From positions 1,116,001 through 1,180,000 of the forward strand of contig JANCIK010000008.1 of assembly GCA_028532985.1 (NCBI GenBank): DNA of 64,000 nt. The letters are read 5' to 3'. Source of the DNA: Stropharia rugosoannulata (taxonomy: Eukaryota; Basidiomycota; Agaricomycetes; Agaricales; Strophariaceae). The notes beneath the pieces were generated by a model. The model had not been told where the DNA came from. It saw only the letters and a list, made by a program, of their open reading frames with translations, and did no database searches. The first letter of the stretch is position 1; every line of letters starts with the position of its first letter. This document shows positions 10,884 through 21,423 of the stretch, one piece after another. The position numbers and the translations under genes were made by a program.

Positions 10884-12764
10884 ATGCGAGATAGAAAAGC
10901 AAAGAAAAGAGCGAGGGAGGAAGCGCAGTTGCAGATCGAGACTCAGGGATTAGCGCAGCGCATCCCAGGTGCGCTCACCGAAAGCGACTTGGAATTAAGA
11001 GTAGGGGCTAGTGGATTTTGGGGACCACCATCTGGCATTGAATCAGAGGACCAATTAGTGGACGGTGATATTACACTTGAAACCGCACCATTCGGTACTT
11101 CTGATAGCCAAGCTACCCAAGACACCCCTCCTCCATTCTCGGAAGTATTTGGGACTGCTAAGACGTCCGTGCAGCGCACGGCGGAAAATAGCGAAAGTGA
11201 AGCAGAGCGCGTAGCAAGAGATATATTTGAAGGAGACTTGTCAGATCTTTCAGAAAGCGAACGAAATTCACCCCCACGAGAACCAGAAACTATGCCTAAG
11301 GATATGTCCATGCCAGTACGCGGTGCGCGCGGCGCGCCGAGCTTCGATCCTGCTGCAGAGCGCGATGAGCTACCGCGGTACTTCGAGGACCTGGAGGATT
11401 GGTTTAAGCGCGCGGAGGTGACGGAGGACGATGAGAAGAGAGGATATGTAATCAAATATGTACCCATGCAGACGGCGGAGGAGTGGAAGAATTTACCAGG
11501 TTATGATACCAAGGGGTACGCGGAGCTCAAGAAAATGATTCTCAACGAGTACCCGGAGGTGATCAGCATTCAGACAGGGTCCATTGCGCAGCTCAAGAAG
11601 CTCTGCAAGGAAAATCAGCGCATCTCGGAGGAAGACCTCCAGGTGTTGCTGGACTTCAAGCGCGCGTTCTTGGCCGAGGCCGCTAAGCTCACGAAGGCGC
11701 CTACCCTGCTCGCGAATCATACCTTGGTAACTTACTTCACCAATAGTCTCACTGCGGGGTTCAGGGATCGCTTGTTTAATAAACTGGACATTGATTACAC
11801 GACGCGCGCATTGTTCGACAAGTTCTTGACTGAGCGCAATATACAGTTCACTGCACCTACTGGGGTGACGGTAGAAGCGCGCACCGAGGACATGTACCCT
11901 CTCAAACAGGTAGCCGAGATGGCGGAACAAATGGCCCGTACTAAGAACCCGAGCACAATGCTGAGCCTAGGGCGCGAAAGCACTGATGGACTTATGCCGG
12001 TGCCTGCCATCAAGACTGAGGCCGCGGATGTTGGTTCGCTGCGCGGAGAGATTGAGGACCTGAAAGGGTTCGTTGCCTCCTTCAAGGATACCTTGTCGTT
12101 AGTGGAGAAGACAGTGGCGAAGTCAAAGGAGTCGAGTAAGAAGGAGTTGGAGGACATTATCCGCAATGTCATGGCTGCGTGCGCCGCACCAATGTCGGTG
12201 CCTGTGCAACCAGTAGCCCCCATGATGCCCATGAGCGCACCGAGTTTTGGTGGAGCGCAGCCTAGGCCCTTCCAATACCAACAACGCCCGGAGCCTCGCT
12301 GCTTCTACTGCAAGCAGACGGGACATGTGGTTGCTGAGTGCATCGTACGGCAGCAAGACTTGTCAGCGGGGAGGATTGTCATCACAGAGGCGGGGCGCTT
12401 ACAGCTACCTGATGGGTCATCGATACCTTGGGACCCTTCGCGCGCGATTAAAGAGCGCGTTGACGAATGGCATAAGAAGAACGGGCAGCCCGTGCAGCAA
12501 GCGTATATGGCACCTGTCCACCCTTCGTACATGGGTATGCCTCCTAGCATGGTATACTCGCAGATGTACCAACCGGCCAGTTCCTTGGACGAGACCTATG
12601 AGGAGCAGATATGCGCACTTCAGCAAGAGCTGGAGAGTAAGAAGGCGTTCCTGAAGGAGCGCGCATCGGCGAAGACGCCTGAGGAAGTGATAGAGGAACA
12701 GCGCCAGTTAATAGCGACTATGAAAGCCGAACGCGACGCTGCGCTCAGTCAGGGTTTCGATTGA
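10884..12764 (+). CDS. gag: LTR1 Gag, 626 aa
   Basis: Capsid/nucleocapsid protein that packages the element RNA. The frame is open from 10812 (GTG), but the first ATG is at 10884. The N-terminal third is acidic and disordered; the middle has a retrotransposon-gag helical region (PRYFEDLEDWFKRAEVTEDD, then helices to about 11950). A coiled-coil stretch follows, then a CCHC zinc knuckle CFYCKQTGHVVAEC at about 12298-12340 and a C-terminal charged helix. The frame ends TGA at 12762-12764. GGGTTTC at 12752-12758 is in the right phase for a -1 shift into the protease frame. Confidence 0.85.
   Translation: MRDRKAKKRAREEAQLQIETQGLAQRIPGALTESDLELRVGASGFWGPPSGIESEDQLVDGDITLETAPFGTSDSQATQDTPPPFSEVFGTAKTSVQRTAENSESEAERVARDIFEGDLSDLSESERNSPPREPETMPKDMSMPVRGARGAPSFDPAAERDELPRYFEDLEDWFKRAEVTEDDEKRGYVIKYVPMQTAEEWKNLPGYDTKGYAELKKMILNEYPEVISIQTGSIAQLKKLCKENQRISEEDLQVLLDFKRAFLAEAAKLTKAPTLLANHTLVTYFTNSLTAGFRDRLFNKLDIDYTTRALFDKFLTERNIQFTAPTGVTVEARTEDMYPLKQVAEMAEQMARTKNPSTMLSLGRESTDGLMPVPAIKTEAADVGSLRGEIEDLKGFVASFKDTLSLVEKTVAKSKESSKKELEDIIRNVMAACAAPMSVPVQPVAPMMPMSAPSFGGAQPRPFQYQQRPEPRCFYCKQTGHVVAECIVRQQDLSAGRIVITEAGRLQLPDGSSIPWDPSRAIKERVDEWHKKNGQPVQQAYMAPVHPSYMGMPPSMVYSQMYQPASSLDETYEEQICALQQELESKKAFLKERASAKTPEEVIEEQRQLIATMKAERDAALSQGFD
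12752..12758 (+). promoter_or_regulatory. Putative -1 frameshift heptamer, gag to protease
   Basis: G_GGT_TTC fits X_XXY_YYZ in the gag frame, with one sense codon (GAT) left before the TGA stop. A -1 slip leads into the protease frame, which is open at that point. No downstream structure was calculated. Confidence 0.55.
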
Positions 12765-14038
12765 GTCTGATGAAGGGAAACACGGGCAGAGTTATGCGTA
12801 GCAGCTCTGATAAACCCAAGAACCCGGAGGGTGCAAATAAGAAGCTACCAATCAGAAATATACCCAGAGCATCAGTTGAGGACGCGAGTGATGATGAGGA
12901 AGATGAGTTGCGAGAAGTAGTGGAGGAGCAAGGTGCGCGCAGCGCGCCAGTAAAGAAGAAAGTAGTGTTCGAGGTTCCTGCAAAGGCTGGGCCTAGTGCA
13001 CGACCAGCAGCAGTGCCATATGTAATGGTACCTCCGCTGCGCGTTCCGGAGAAAATAAAACCTAAGGTTAGGGAAGAACCCATACCTGTAGTAGAGAAGA
13101 GGAAGCCGGCCTATAAGCTGCGCGCACCTATCGAAGATGAGGCGCAGGCTGACGCCGTCCTCAAACACTTAGAAAACCAGAAAATTGAGATCACGCAGGG
13201 CCAGTTGTTAGGCATATCGACTGCAGGTTTCAGAAGAAAGTTCGTTGAGCGCATAGTACCAAGAAAGGTACCATTGGATTTGAATACAATGCGCGTATTA
13301 CAACTAGACTACGATGAAGAAGAGCGTGAAGTAGATGAGGCTATCGCACGGTTAGCAGAGGAGGAAGAGGAAGAGGAGTTTATGCAGATGGACGAGCTAC
13401 CAGTGGCCACTTTCCTTACTTGCTCAGATGAGCGCAGCGGACTGCAACCGGGGACCATCATCATGGAAGACCCGTACGAGCAGTACATCTCGACTCTGCA
13501 GCCAGGCGAAAAGCCTAAGGGACTTATTGTGGCGCGCAAATCACACCATCTGAAGGCGGTATTTCCGCTCATCAACGGCAAGGGACACGCGGAGACGTTG
13601 CTCGACAGTGGGTCGCAGATTGTGTCAATGGCACAGGACACCGCTGAGCACTTAGGACTTAGTTGGGACCCGGACTTCACTATACGGATGCAGAGCGCGA
13701 ATAAGCAGGTGGAATCCACCAAGGGTTTAGCGCGCAACGTACCATTTGTGTTTAACGGGCTGACAGTGTATTTACAAGTACATGTCATCAGCGCAGCGGC
13801 TTACGAGGTGCTCTTGGGCAGGCCGTTCGAGATCCTCACGGAGAGCAATGTCAAGACGCGCGGCGATGGAACGGTTGAGCTTACGCTCACCAACCCCAAC
13901 ACACAGCGCAAATTGGTCGTACCCACCTATAACCGAGGGTGTGGTCCCAAGATTGTGCAGCGCGAACCTAAGTTGCAGGACCCTGGCACAACGGAAAACC
14001 CTAACGCAGATCAGGATTTTCAATCCTCGATGATTTGA
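12761..14038 (+). CDS. pro: LTR1 aspartic protease ORF (Pro)
   Basis: Processes the Gag and Gag-Pol polyproteins. The frame is open across the gag stop and its first ATG is at 12770. The N-terminal half is charged and low in complexity. The protease lies in the C-terminal half: LLDSGSQIVSMAQDTAEHLGL at about 13589-13650 gives the DSG catalytic triad, followed by a hydrophobic segment and the VLLGRPF flap-end motif (about 13810). It occupies its own frame between gag and pol, which is unusual for Ty3 elements, where protease is normally fused to pol. It ends TGA at 14036-14038, and that TGA overlaps the ATG of pol by one base. Confidence 0.8.
   Translation: MSLMKGNTGRVMRSSSDKPKNPEGANKKLPIRNIPRASVEDASDDEEDELREVVEEQGARSAPVKKKVVFEVPAKAGPSARPAAVPYVMVPPLRVPEKIKPKVREEPIPVVEKRKPAYKLRAPIEDEAQADAVLKHLENQKIEITQGQLLGISTAGFRRKFVERIVPRKVPLDLNTMRVLQLDYDEEEREVDEAIARLAEEEEEEEFMQMDELPVATFLTCSDERSGLQPGTIIMEDPYEQYISTLQPGEKPKGLIVARKSHHLKAVFPLINGKGHAETLLDSGSQIVSMAQDTAEHLGLSWDPDFTIRMQSANKQVESTKGLARNVPFVFNGLTVYLQVHVISAAAYEVLLGRPFEILTESNVKTRGDGTVELTLTNPNTQRKLVVPTYNRGCGPKIVQREPKLQDPGTTENPNADQDFQSSMI
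14014..14020 (+). promoter_or_regulatory. Putative -1 frameshift heptamer, protease to pol
   Basis: G_GAT_TTT sits in phase with the protease frame, 15 nt before its stop. A -1 slip enters the pol frame, open from there on. The alternative is re-initiation at the overlapping TGATG (14036-14040). Confidence 0.55.
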
Positions 14039-17000
14039 TGCGTCAAGGAGAGGTCGCGTTGATGTTTGACAGAGATGATCGCACGGGAAAAATAGAGATA
14101 GCAGGGTACGCGCTACCAAAGAATAAGAAGCGGTTTGGGAGCGCTGAGCTCAGGGATGTATACATGGCTCAAGCAGTACATGAGGCAAAGATGGAGGATG
14201 ATGAGAAAGAAAGAATATACAAGTATTTTCAGCAGCGCGAATGGCGCAAAGAGGAAGTAGTCAAAGGAGAGCCTAGGGGGCAGTTCCGCGCATCGCATGA
14301 GGAACAGGTCCCTAGTAAGAGACAAGGAGTAACGCATAAGCGCTTGACTGGCAAGAATGCCACAACCGTTACGGTGCTCGCAGGAAAGAAGTATAAGCCA
14401 GTGGCTGAGAAAGTCAGGCCCGTCTATCAAGATTTACCAGAGAAGTTTAGAATAGTGAGGGAGATAAAAGGAGACCCACTAAAGGACATGCCGCAATTGT
14501 CACCACATCCGCCAGACTTTGTACCTACAGGTCGGTACACCGCTGAGCGCATGGAAGGGATTGACAAGGCGCATGAAGGGGATTTCCTGTGGTCCGAGGA
14601 GCGCAAGTTGGTGCATCAAGTTTTCATGCAGCAGAACGAGGCGTTCGCGTGGGATGACACAGAGAAGGGTAGATTCCGTACGGACTTCTTCCCTCCAGTA
14701 GACATTCCCACTGTAGAGCACACGCCTTGGGTATTGAAGAACATTCCGATACCACCTGGGATGTATGAGCGCGTATGTGAATTCATCGCCACCAAGATTC
14801 GCGCAGGCACGTATGAGCCCTCGAGCTCGTCGTACCGGTCGCGCTGGTTTACAGTGACTAAGAAAGACGGGGTCTCGTTCAGAATTGTGCACAGTCTTGA
14901 ACCGTTAAATGCGGTAACCATTGCACATTCAGGACTACCTCCAGCAGCGGAGAGTCTAGCAGAACACTTTGCAGGGCGCGCATGTGGCGGCATCCTGGAC
15001 TTGTATGTTGGGTACGATGAGCGGCTGTTAGCTGAGTCCTCTAGAGACCTGACTACATTCCAGACGCCGTTTGGTGCGCTGCGCTTAGTAACCCTACCTA
15101 TGGGGTGGACGAACTCTGTGCCCATCTTTCATGAGGATGTCGCATATATATTACGCGATGAAATACCCGAAATTACAGAGCCCTACATAGATGATGTACC
15201 TATTAGGGGACCTAAGACGCGCTATGAGTTAGAGGGAGGAGGATACGAGACGATACCAGAGAATAAAGGAATAAGGAGATTCGTATGGGAGCACATGTTG
15301 AATGTCAATAGAATCGTGCAGCGCATGAAATACTCAGGAGGAACATTTAGTGGGAAGAAGTCCATACTGTGCGCGGCTGAGATAGTAGTGGTGGGGCACT
15401 TGTGCACATACGAAGGGCGAAAGCCAGCACCTGATAAAGTGCATGCAATCCTCAATTGGGGGCCATGCAAGAACATCAGTGATGTGCGCGCATTCATGGG
15501 TACAATGGGTCTGCTCCATATTTACATCTCAGACTATGCGAAGCACGCAGAGCACATACAGCGGCTATTGCGTGGGAAAGAGCCCTTTGAGTGGGGGCCC
15601 GCTCAACAAGCTAGCATGGACTCGCTGAAAGACGGTGCGCGCAACGCACATTGCGTGAAACCACTGGACTACACGTTGCCAGGGCCGATTACTTTGGCTG
15701 CAGACACATCATGGCGAGCAGTAGGATTCTACATTTACCAGCAGGACCCACAAGATTCGAAGAAGAGGGTATATGCGCGCTTCGGATCAATACTGTTAAC
15801 GGAACGCGAACAGTGCTTCTCACAGCCCAAACGGGAGTTATATGGGCTCTTACGTGCGCTACAAGCCTGTTATTACTGGCTCATCGGTGCGCGCAAGCTG
15901 GTGGTGGAAACGGATGCCAAATACTTGAAGGGCATGTTGGATAACCCGGGCATGGGCCCTAATGCGACTATTAATCGCTGGATAGATAAAATACTTATGT
16001 ATCACTTCCAGTTGAAACATGTTGCGGGCAAAACCTTTGGGGCGGATGGTTTATCGCGTTGGGAAGGGCAATCGGGAGATGAGGCGTACGCGCACTCGGA
16101 AGAAGATAATGATCAAGAAGTAGGACCGCTCGAATATGAGAAAGTCTATGAAGAGGACCCGGATCCCCTGGACTTTGAGGAGTTCAAAGAACAGATTGAC
16201 GATCGCGGCGGGTATCTATACACAGGACTACTCAACGAGTTGTTTGAAGGTCCCACCGCGCGCAAGTTACCAGAAGCGCGCTCTATAGGCTGTTTCCAGC
16301 AGGAGCTCGAGCGCGCACGGAAAGAGACGGAAGCGGAAAAGCGGGCCGTGCGGGACTTCATACAGAAAGAGAGTGTGCCGCTCGCGCAGCGCGAGTATTT
16401 AGAGAAATTCATACTAGCACATGCGATACCCGACTCCAGAATAGAGGATCTGGAGGATGAAGAGTACGATGAGCGCAACAGGACGTCTGCAGGAAAAGAT
16501 ATGGATGAGAAATTGCCGATGATACACTACTGGTTGCAGAATCCAACCACTAGGCCTAAAGGCATGACGGAGCGAGAATATCAAAACTTTACGAGGAATG
16601 CTCGTAACTTCTTCTTAGACAAGGATGGGCGGATGTACCGGAGATCCATAGATGACGCGCATAAGTTGGTGATAGATCAGGCGCAGCGGACATGCATGAT
16701 GCGCTCAGCGCATGACAGCTTGGGGCACAGAGGAGCGTACGCTACGCGCAAACTGCTAGCTGAGCGCTTCTGGTGGCCGGAGTTGGAAAGGGATGTCTAC
16801 TGGTATGTGAAAACATGTCATGTCTGTCAGTTAAGACAGAAGACAATCATCCAGATCCCGCGCACCGAGACACACACGCCGTCTATCTTCCAGCAACTAC
16901 ACGCGGACACTATGCACATGTCCCCGGCCTCCAATGGGTATAATTACATAGTGTACGGAAGATGTGCGCTGAGCTCATGGGCGGAAGGACGGCCATTAAA

Positions 17001-17973
17001 GAAAGAGAATGCCCGTGCAATAGTGCAGTGGATATTCGAGGACATTATCTGCCGTTGGGGCTGTCTACAAGAAATCATCACAGATAACGGTGGACCGTTC
17101 CGCGCAGCGCTTAAGTATTTAGAAAAGAAGTATGGGATTACAGGGATTACCATCTCAGCGTACAACTCGCAAGCGAATGGCAAGATAGAGCGTCCTCATT
17201 GGGACATAAGACAGATGTTGTGGAAAGCATGTGGAGGGACAGAGGGCGCTCACAAGCGTTGGAGTAGATTCTTCTACCATGTGTTGTGGGCTGACCGTAT
17301 CACCGTACGACGAGGATTTGGGTGTTCCCCATTCTTCATGGTGACGGGCGCGCACCCCATACTACCATTCGACATAGCAGAAGCGACTTGGCTGGTGAAA
17401 CTACCAGATCGTGTGCTGACTACGGAGGAGTTAGTAGGGTATCGCGCGCGCGCACTAGCCAAACATCGCGACACAGTAGAGGAGATGCGCGCACGAGTAT
17501 CAAAGACGAAAAGAGATGCGATCAGGGCATTTGAAAAGAAGCACTCGGCTAAAATCCGTGACTATGTGTTTAAGCCAGGAGATGTAGTGCTAATGAGGAA
17601 CTCGGGCATAGAATCCAGTCTGAACCGTAAGATGCTCGCACGGTGGAACGGGCCTTACATCATTATCGCACGAAAAGATGGTGGAGCGTACTTAGTGGCA
17701 GAGATGGATGGCTCTGTGTTGAAGGATAAGGTGGTGGCGTTCCGCCTCATTCCTTACTTTGCACGGAGGCAGCTGCGCTTACCGGACGGTTTGGATGATA
17801 TAATTGATCAGACCAAGGAGAACCTAGCTAAAATGTTAGAGGCGCCGGACTATGAGCCAGCTATTCCCAAAGATTATATCTTTGATGAGCCCGGTGTACC
17901 CTCGGGTAGCGGTGCGCTTACAGTAGAAGAGGATGAAGAAGATGATGATGACTGGGGCGAAGAAGACACTTAG
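14035..17973 (+). CDS. pol: LTR1 reverse transcriptase, RNase H and integrase
   Basis: Copies the element RNA to DNA and integrates it. First ATG at 14038. RT: SFRIVHSLEPLNAVT, then GWTNS and the YIDD active site (15184-15195). RNase H: LAADTSWRAVGFYIY and VETDAKYLKGML, ending HVAGKTFGADGLSR. Integrase: HHCC zinc domain (AHDSLGH to CHVCQ, about 16710-16835), then D,D,E core residues in LHADTM, ITDNGGPF and NGKIER. A GPYIIIARKDGGAYLV segment follows; there is no chromodomain, only an acidic tail. The frame is intact. Charged linkers between RNase H and integrase are long. GCGC words occur throughout the coding sequence. Confidence 0.92.
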   Translation: MMRQGEVALMFDRDDRTGKIEIAGYALPKNKKRFGSAELRDVYMAQAVHEAKMEDDEKERIYKYFQQREWRKEEVVKGEPRGQFRASHEEQVPSKRQGVTHKRLTGKNATTVTVLAGKKYKPVAEKVRPVYQDLPEKFRIVREIKGDPLKDMPQLSPHPPDFVPTGRYTAERMEGIDKAHEGDFLWSEERKLVHQVFMQQNEAFAWDDTEKGRFRTDFFPPVDIPTVEHTPWVLKNIPIPPGMYERVCEFIATKIRAGTYEPSSSSYRSRWFTVTKKDGVSFRIVHSLEPLNAVTIAHSGLPPAAESLAEHFAGRACGGILDLYVGYDERLLAESSRDLTTFQTPFGALRLVTLPMGWTNSVPIFHEDVAYILRDEIPEITEPYIDDVPIRGPKTRYELEGGGYETIPENKGIRRFVWEHMLNVNRIVQRMKYSGGTFSGKKSILCAAEIVVVGHLCTYEGRKPAPDKVHAILNWGPCKNISDVRAFMGTMGLLHIYISDYAKHAEHIQRLLRGKEPFEWGPAQQASMDSLKDGARNAHCVKPLDYTLPGPITLAADTSWRAVGFYIYQQDPQDSKKRVYARFGSILLTEREQCFSQPKRELYGLLRALQACYYWLIGARKLVVETDAKYLKGMLDNPGMGPNATINRWIDKILMYHFQLKHVAGKTFGADGLSRWEGQSGDEAYAHSEEDNDQEVGPLEYEKVYEEDPDPLDFEEFKEQIDDRGGYLYTGLLNELFEGPTARKLPEARSIGCFQQELERARKETEAEKRAVRDFIQKESVPLAQREYLEKFILAHAIPDSRIEDLEDEEYDERNRTSAGKDMDEKLPMIHYWLQNPTTRPKGMTEREYQNFTRNARNFFLDKDGRMYRRSIDDAHKLVIDQAQRTCMMRSAHDSLGHRGAYATRKLLAERFWWPELERDVYWYVKTCHVCQLRQKTIIQIPRTETHTPSIFQQLHADTMHMSPASNGYNYIVYGRCALSSWAEGRPLKKENARAIVQWIFEDIICRWGCLQEIITDNGGPFRAALKYLEKKYGITGITISAYNSQANGKIERPHWDIRQMLWKACGGTEGAHKRWSRFFYHVLWADRITVRRGFGCSPFFMVTGAHPILPFDIAEATWLVKLPDRVLTTEELVGYRARALAKHRDTVEEMRARVSKTKRDAIRAFEKKHSAKIRDYVFKPGDVVLMRNSGIESSLNRKMLARWNGPYIIIARKDGGAYLVAEMDGSVLKDKVVAFRLIPYFARRQLRLPDGLDDIIDQTKENLAKMLEAPDYEPAIPKDYIFDEPGVPSGSGALTVEEDEEDDDDWGEEDT

Positions 17974-18100
17974 ATGTGCGAGCACCGTAGGAAGAAAAGT
18001 GACCACAATATAATATATTGGGTAAAGAAGATGGGGAATACAAAGAGAGCTAGCTACAGACGCCCCTTTAAGGCGTGCAGCGCACACTGAGCCGGGCTAT

Positions 18101-19416
18101 CTACTGGGCCGGTTTGTCCTCGGTGGCAGTAACGCCAGTAACGTCGAGGCTGCGCTGCAAGATGACAAGCTGCTCGACGAGGAGCGCGCAGCGCTTGAGG
18201 ATGAAGTCGACCTTGTGGAGATCACAAATGATCTCTGCTTGTAAATCACCAATGAGGCGGCGCGTCACCAACTCGGAAGGGTTACCCGTATTAAGGGGCT
18301 CCTTAAGGAGGTTAGCGGCGGCATCAAGACAAGCATTGACCTTGTCATTGTCCAAAACGAGAGAAGTGCCTGAGGGAGAAGGGTTAGAAAAGATTAGTAA
18401 GAGAGTGGTGCAGTGCGCGCACCTTGCATAATAAAAGAAGAGTCGGGGAACGTAGGAACGCCCTCTGAGCCCAGCCTGGCTTTCTTAGGAGAGGCTTCAC
18501 CTGCGGCGGCGTCACGGAATGAGCGACGAAGCTCGGTCTGACGATAAGTCATGCCTCGACCAAGGGGACGAGAGCAGTAACCAGGAGTGTCTCCGCGCTC
18601 GCGCTGGTATTTCTATAAGAATCTAAGTGCGTGCAGCGGAGACGGGTCAAACACACACCTGTTTAGGAGTATCAGGAGGCGCGGCGCGCTTCTTGTTAGG
18701 GCTCGGCTCAGGTGTATGCTGCCTGCTGGGAGGACCTCCCTCAGTCGCGGCTTCAACTTTATTGTCGAGGGCCATCTTTTTGAGGAGCATGTAAAGTTGC
18801 ATGTTAGTGATGTCTGGTAAAGAAGTGAAGGTTAGCCACACCTTGTCATCGTCAGAGTCAGGAGATGTAGTACCTCCAGGCGCGGAGGCGGTCTCAAGGT
18901 CCGCAGTTGCGGAACGCGTAAGAACGCGAACGTTGCGCTGCGCGCACCAAAAGGGATTAAGTGTAGAAAGGGTTAGGAAAGGAAAGATGAGCGCACAGGT
19001 CCAGTAGGGGTATGGGTGCGCTGACGAGAAGCGGCAGCCTTGGCCTTGAGGACTTGTTCATGCAAGTTGATAAATGCGTTGGCGGCAGGAGAGAAGGAGC
19101 GAATGTGGTGGTCAGCCTCGAGCGACGTATATATGGCTCGAGTCTCATTGAGTATCTCGATAGCCTCATTGTTGTTTATAACGCGAGTGATACCGCCGTG
19201 CGCGTCGCGCCAGCGGTTCTGCAATCGTGCCAGACGAAGTCAGTAACATACCACACGGGAATCGCGCGATGCACGCACCAAATCGACAGCAAGTAGCTCC
19301 AGACTGCCGGTGTAATTCGCAGGAGTGGCAGAAGCCAACCCACGAATGTCCTGGATCAGTGAGAGTTGATGCTTGACATTGGTGAAGTTAAACAGAGGAG
19401 CATGAGTAGTAGCCAT
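18101..19416 (-). CDS. LTR1 antisense gene 3, unknown protein
   Basis: Multi-exon minus-strand gene. The Met at 19416 (start MATTHAPLFNF) follows a TATA box by 60 nt. Exon blocks are seen at about 19416-19250, 19220-18990, 18910-18660, 18600-18430 and 18365-18101, separated by GT-AG-like introns of about 40-70 nt. The protein (roughly 330 aa) has a helical N-terminus, a central Ser/Pro/Lys stretch with a likely nuclear signal (NKKRAAPP) and a helical C-terminus (DNDKVNACLDAAANLL, then LVEQLVILQRSLDV). I recognise no family. Exon edges are approximate. The open frame over five blocks and the promoter argue that this is a real gene. Confidence 0.5.
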
Positions 19417-19474
19417 AGTGGTGGTTGAGGAAGTAGGAATAAAATGCGATGCGCTCATACAGAAACGGCGAGCG

Positions 19475-19482
19475 CTTATATA
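19475..19482 (-). promoter_or_regulatory. TATA box of antisense gene 3
   Basis: TATATAAG on the minus strand, about 60 nt upstream of the ATG at 19416. Confidence 0.5.
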
Positions 19483-19926
19483 GCATTCACTGGGATGATC
19501 AGCACTGCGCGCAGCTGGTGACCGACCGAACAGCAGGCCCAAGGAGTTAAGGAAGGAGGGACTTTACAAAAGGTCCAGATGGGTCATAGCACAGGGCTAC
19601 ACCTGTCTAACGTTACATTCACGGAGATTGAGGGGGATGGAAGGGACCTGAATACAAGAGCCCATATAGCAACGAGAAGAAGGGGGAAGATCGTGCGCGC
19701 ATCGCAGCAGAAGAGTGCGCGCATCAAGGGAGATGCAGGTCTTTCCCCGTTTGGCAAAATGATGTCTGTTTTTGGGATTGATGCCGAAAGTGCATAACAA
19801 TGTTACCCGACAGTCTTATTTCAAATACAGGGTCATGACACATGTACCAAGAAATAGATGCTAGCTATGAGTATAGATAGTTATCAATGGAAAGACAGCA
19901 GAGTGTCAGTTCGGGAATTAAACATC

Positions 19927-21017
19927 CTAAGAAGTGATTGTCAGGGTCAGCGCAGCGCATGGGAAGAAGAGGCCTACAGGAAAGAATTCCTCCTGATAAA
20001 AGACCTGGGCGGCATAGTGAAGTTGTTGGAAGTGTTCAGAGTGAGGGAGGGTGCTGTAGCGCTCTGCATCAGTAGTACCACACAAGCGCAGGACGAGCTC
20101 GCTATAGTGAAGTTGAGCGCACAAGTGCGAGATGCGAGGCGAGTGACAGGTAGCTTCGGTCAGTGCCAGAGCCCGCTACAAGGATGTTAGAGCCGTGCAC
20201 GAAAAGGCTGGAGAATGGGGACATGCGCGCACCGCGTGGTCTTGAACGTGATGCATCATGTCTAGGCAGATGGTCATGGGAAGCAGCGGTTCAGTTGCAG
20301 CCTCAAGAATAAAATGAAGGGCGCCTATGTAGATGCGGCAGACGCGCTCATGATCATCGAGCGGAATATCAGCTAGCGCCCGCTTGGGTAGAGCAGCTAG
20401 GCGCAGGAAGGAAGGATCGGACCTCGCGCGTTGAAGGAGATTACTTTCGGTATCGAAGGAGGGCATGATGACAAAAGACATGTTCATTGAGGGATCATAT
20501 ATATCACTAAACGATCCATCAGAGCTGCACACGGGCTCAATCGTAGCTAATATCATCTACTACAAGGGCAGCGTCGGGATCTAAGTCTAGAAGGGCGGTC
20601 CCTGTTGGTTCCGAGGGTGGGAGATTGTGAAAAGGCATGCCAAGATGGCTGTACCGATCGAGAATGTGAAGAGCAGCGTTGCTGAGCATGCGCGCATCGA
20701 AATGATCATCGCTGAATCTGCGCTGAGCGCGGCCTTCGTAAAACACGATTGTCATGACTAAAGACAGGAATTGGTGGTTGAAGTCGATAAAGCACAAAGG
20801 CAGTGTAATGCGATCCTGGAGGAAAACGTCAGTAGAGGAAGCGCTTGCATGAGCATAAGGACTTTACCAGTGCGCGCACGAGGGACTGAGCAGACTGTAG
20901 AGGAAAGTGAAAAGGGCCGTTGTTGCAGTCCTCTGCGAGCTCCGCATGAATGGCGAGTTGTCTCAGTAAAACAGTGAATTGGCGAGCGACAGCGGTGCGC
21001 TGATATTGGAGAGACAT
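19927..21017 (-). CDS. LTR1 antisense gene 2, unknown protein
   Basis: The Met at 21017 (MSLQYQRTAVARQF) follows TATAAAT by about 40 nt. Exon 1 ends before GTAAAG near 20870; the next exon starts DRITLPLCFIDFNHQFL and continues to about 20545. A third block (about 20530-20200) contains SDIYDPSMNMSFVIMPSFD, and a fourth (about 20130-19930) ends near LTITS. The join between blocks 2 and 3 does not keep frame with any intron I can find, so either a small exon is missed or the gene is damaged. The protein is helical, without cysteine clusters or membrane segments. The family is not recognised. Confidence 0.4.
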
Positions 21018-21055
21018 GTAAGGCAGTAAAGAAACTGTCAACTGGGGACAGTTGA

Positions 21056-21062
21056 ATTTATA
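21056..21062 (-). promoter_or_regulatory. TATA box of antisense gene 2
   Basis: TATAAAT on the minus strand, about 40 nt before the ATG at 21017. Confidence 0.45.
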
Positions 21063-21423
21063 GTGGGGGGGAGAGATGACCTAGCCAAGCACAGATAAAA
21101 CTAGGTGCTTAAGGAGATACGGCAGGAAGATCAGAAGCGCCGTTTGACGGGCAAAGACAAGCAAGCGTGCATCCCCTGCATGCGCGCTTCGCACGGACGC
21201 ACGTTCAAGAAGAGTCAGTTGCTAGGAACTCCCTTAAGAAAACAGAACACTTAGAATTAGGATCACACAAGAGGGAGACAAAAGAATCATTAGAAAGCAT
21301 ATAATAGTAAACATAACTATTCTACATATGCTAGATAGAATAGTAAGGAGGAGACAAGAAGATAAAAGTCAAAGCGCCTAATGCGCGCATCGCAGCACGA
21401 CCCAAGAACACATAACAAAACAC

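Noticed and set aside
17974..18100. A chromodomain at the end of LTR1 pol
   Set aside because: The tail after integrase is acidic (EEDEEDDDDWGEEDT) and lacks the aromatic residues and VKWKG-like strand seen in LTR2.
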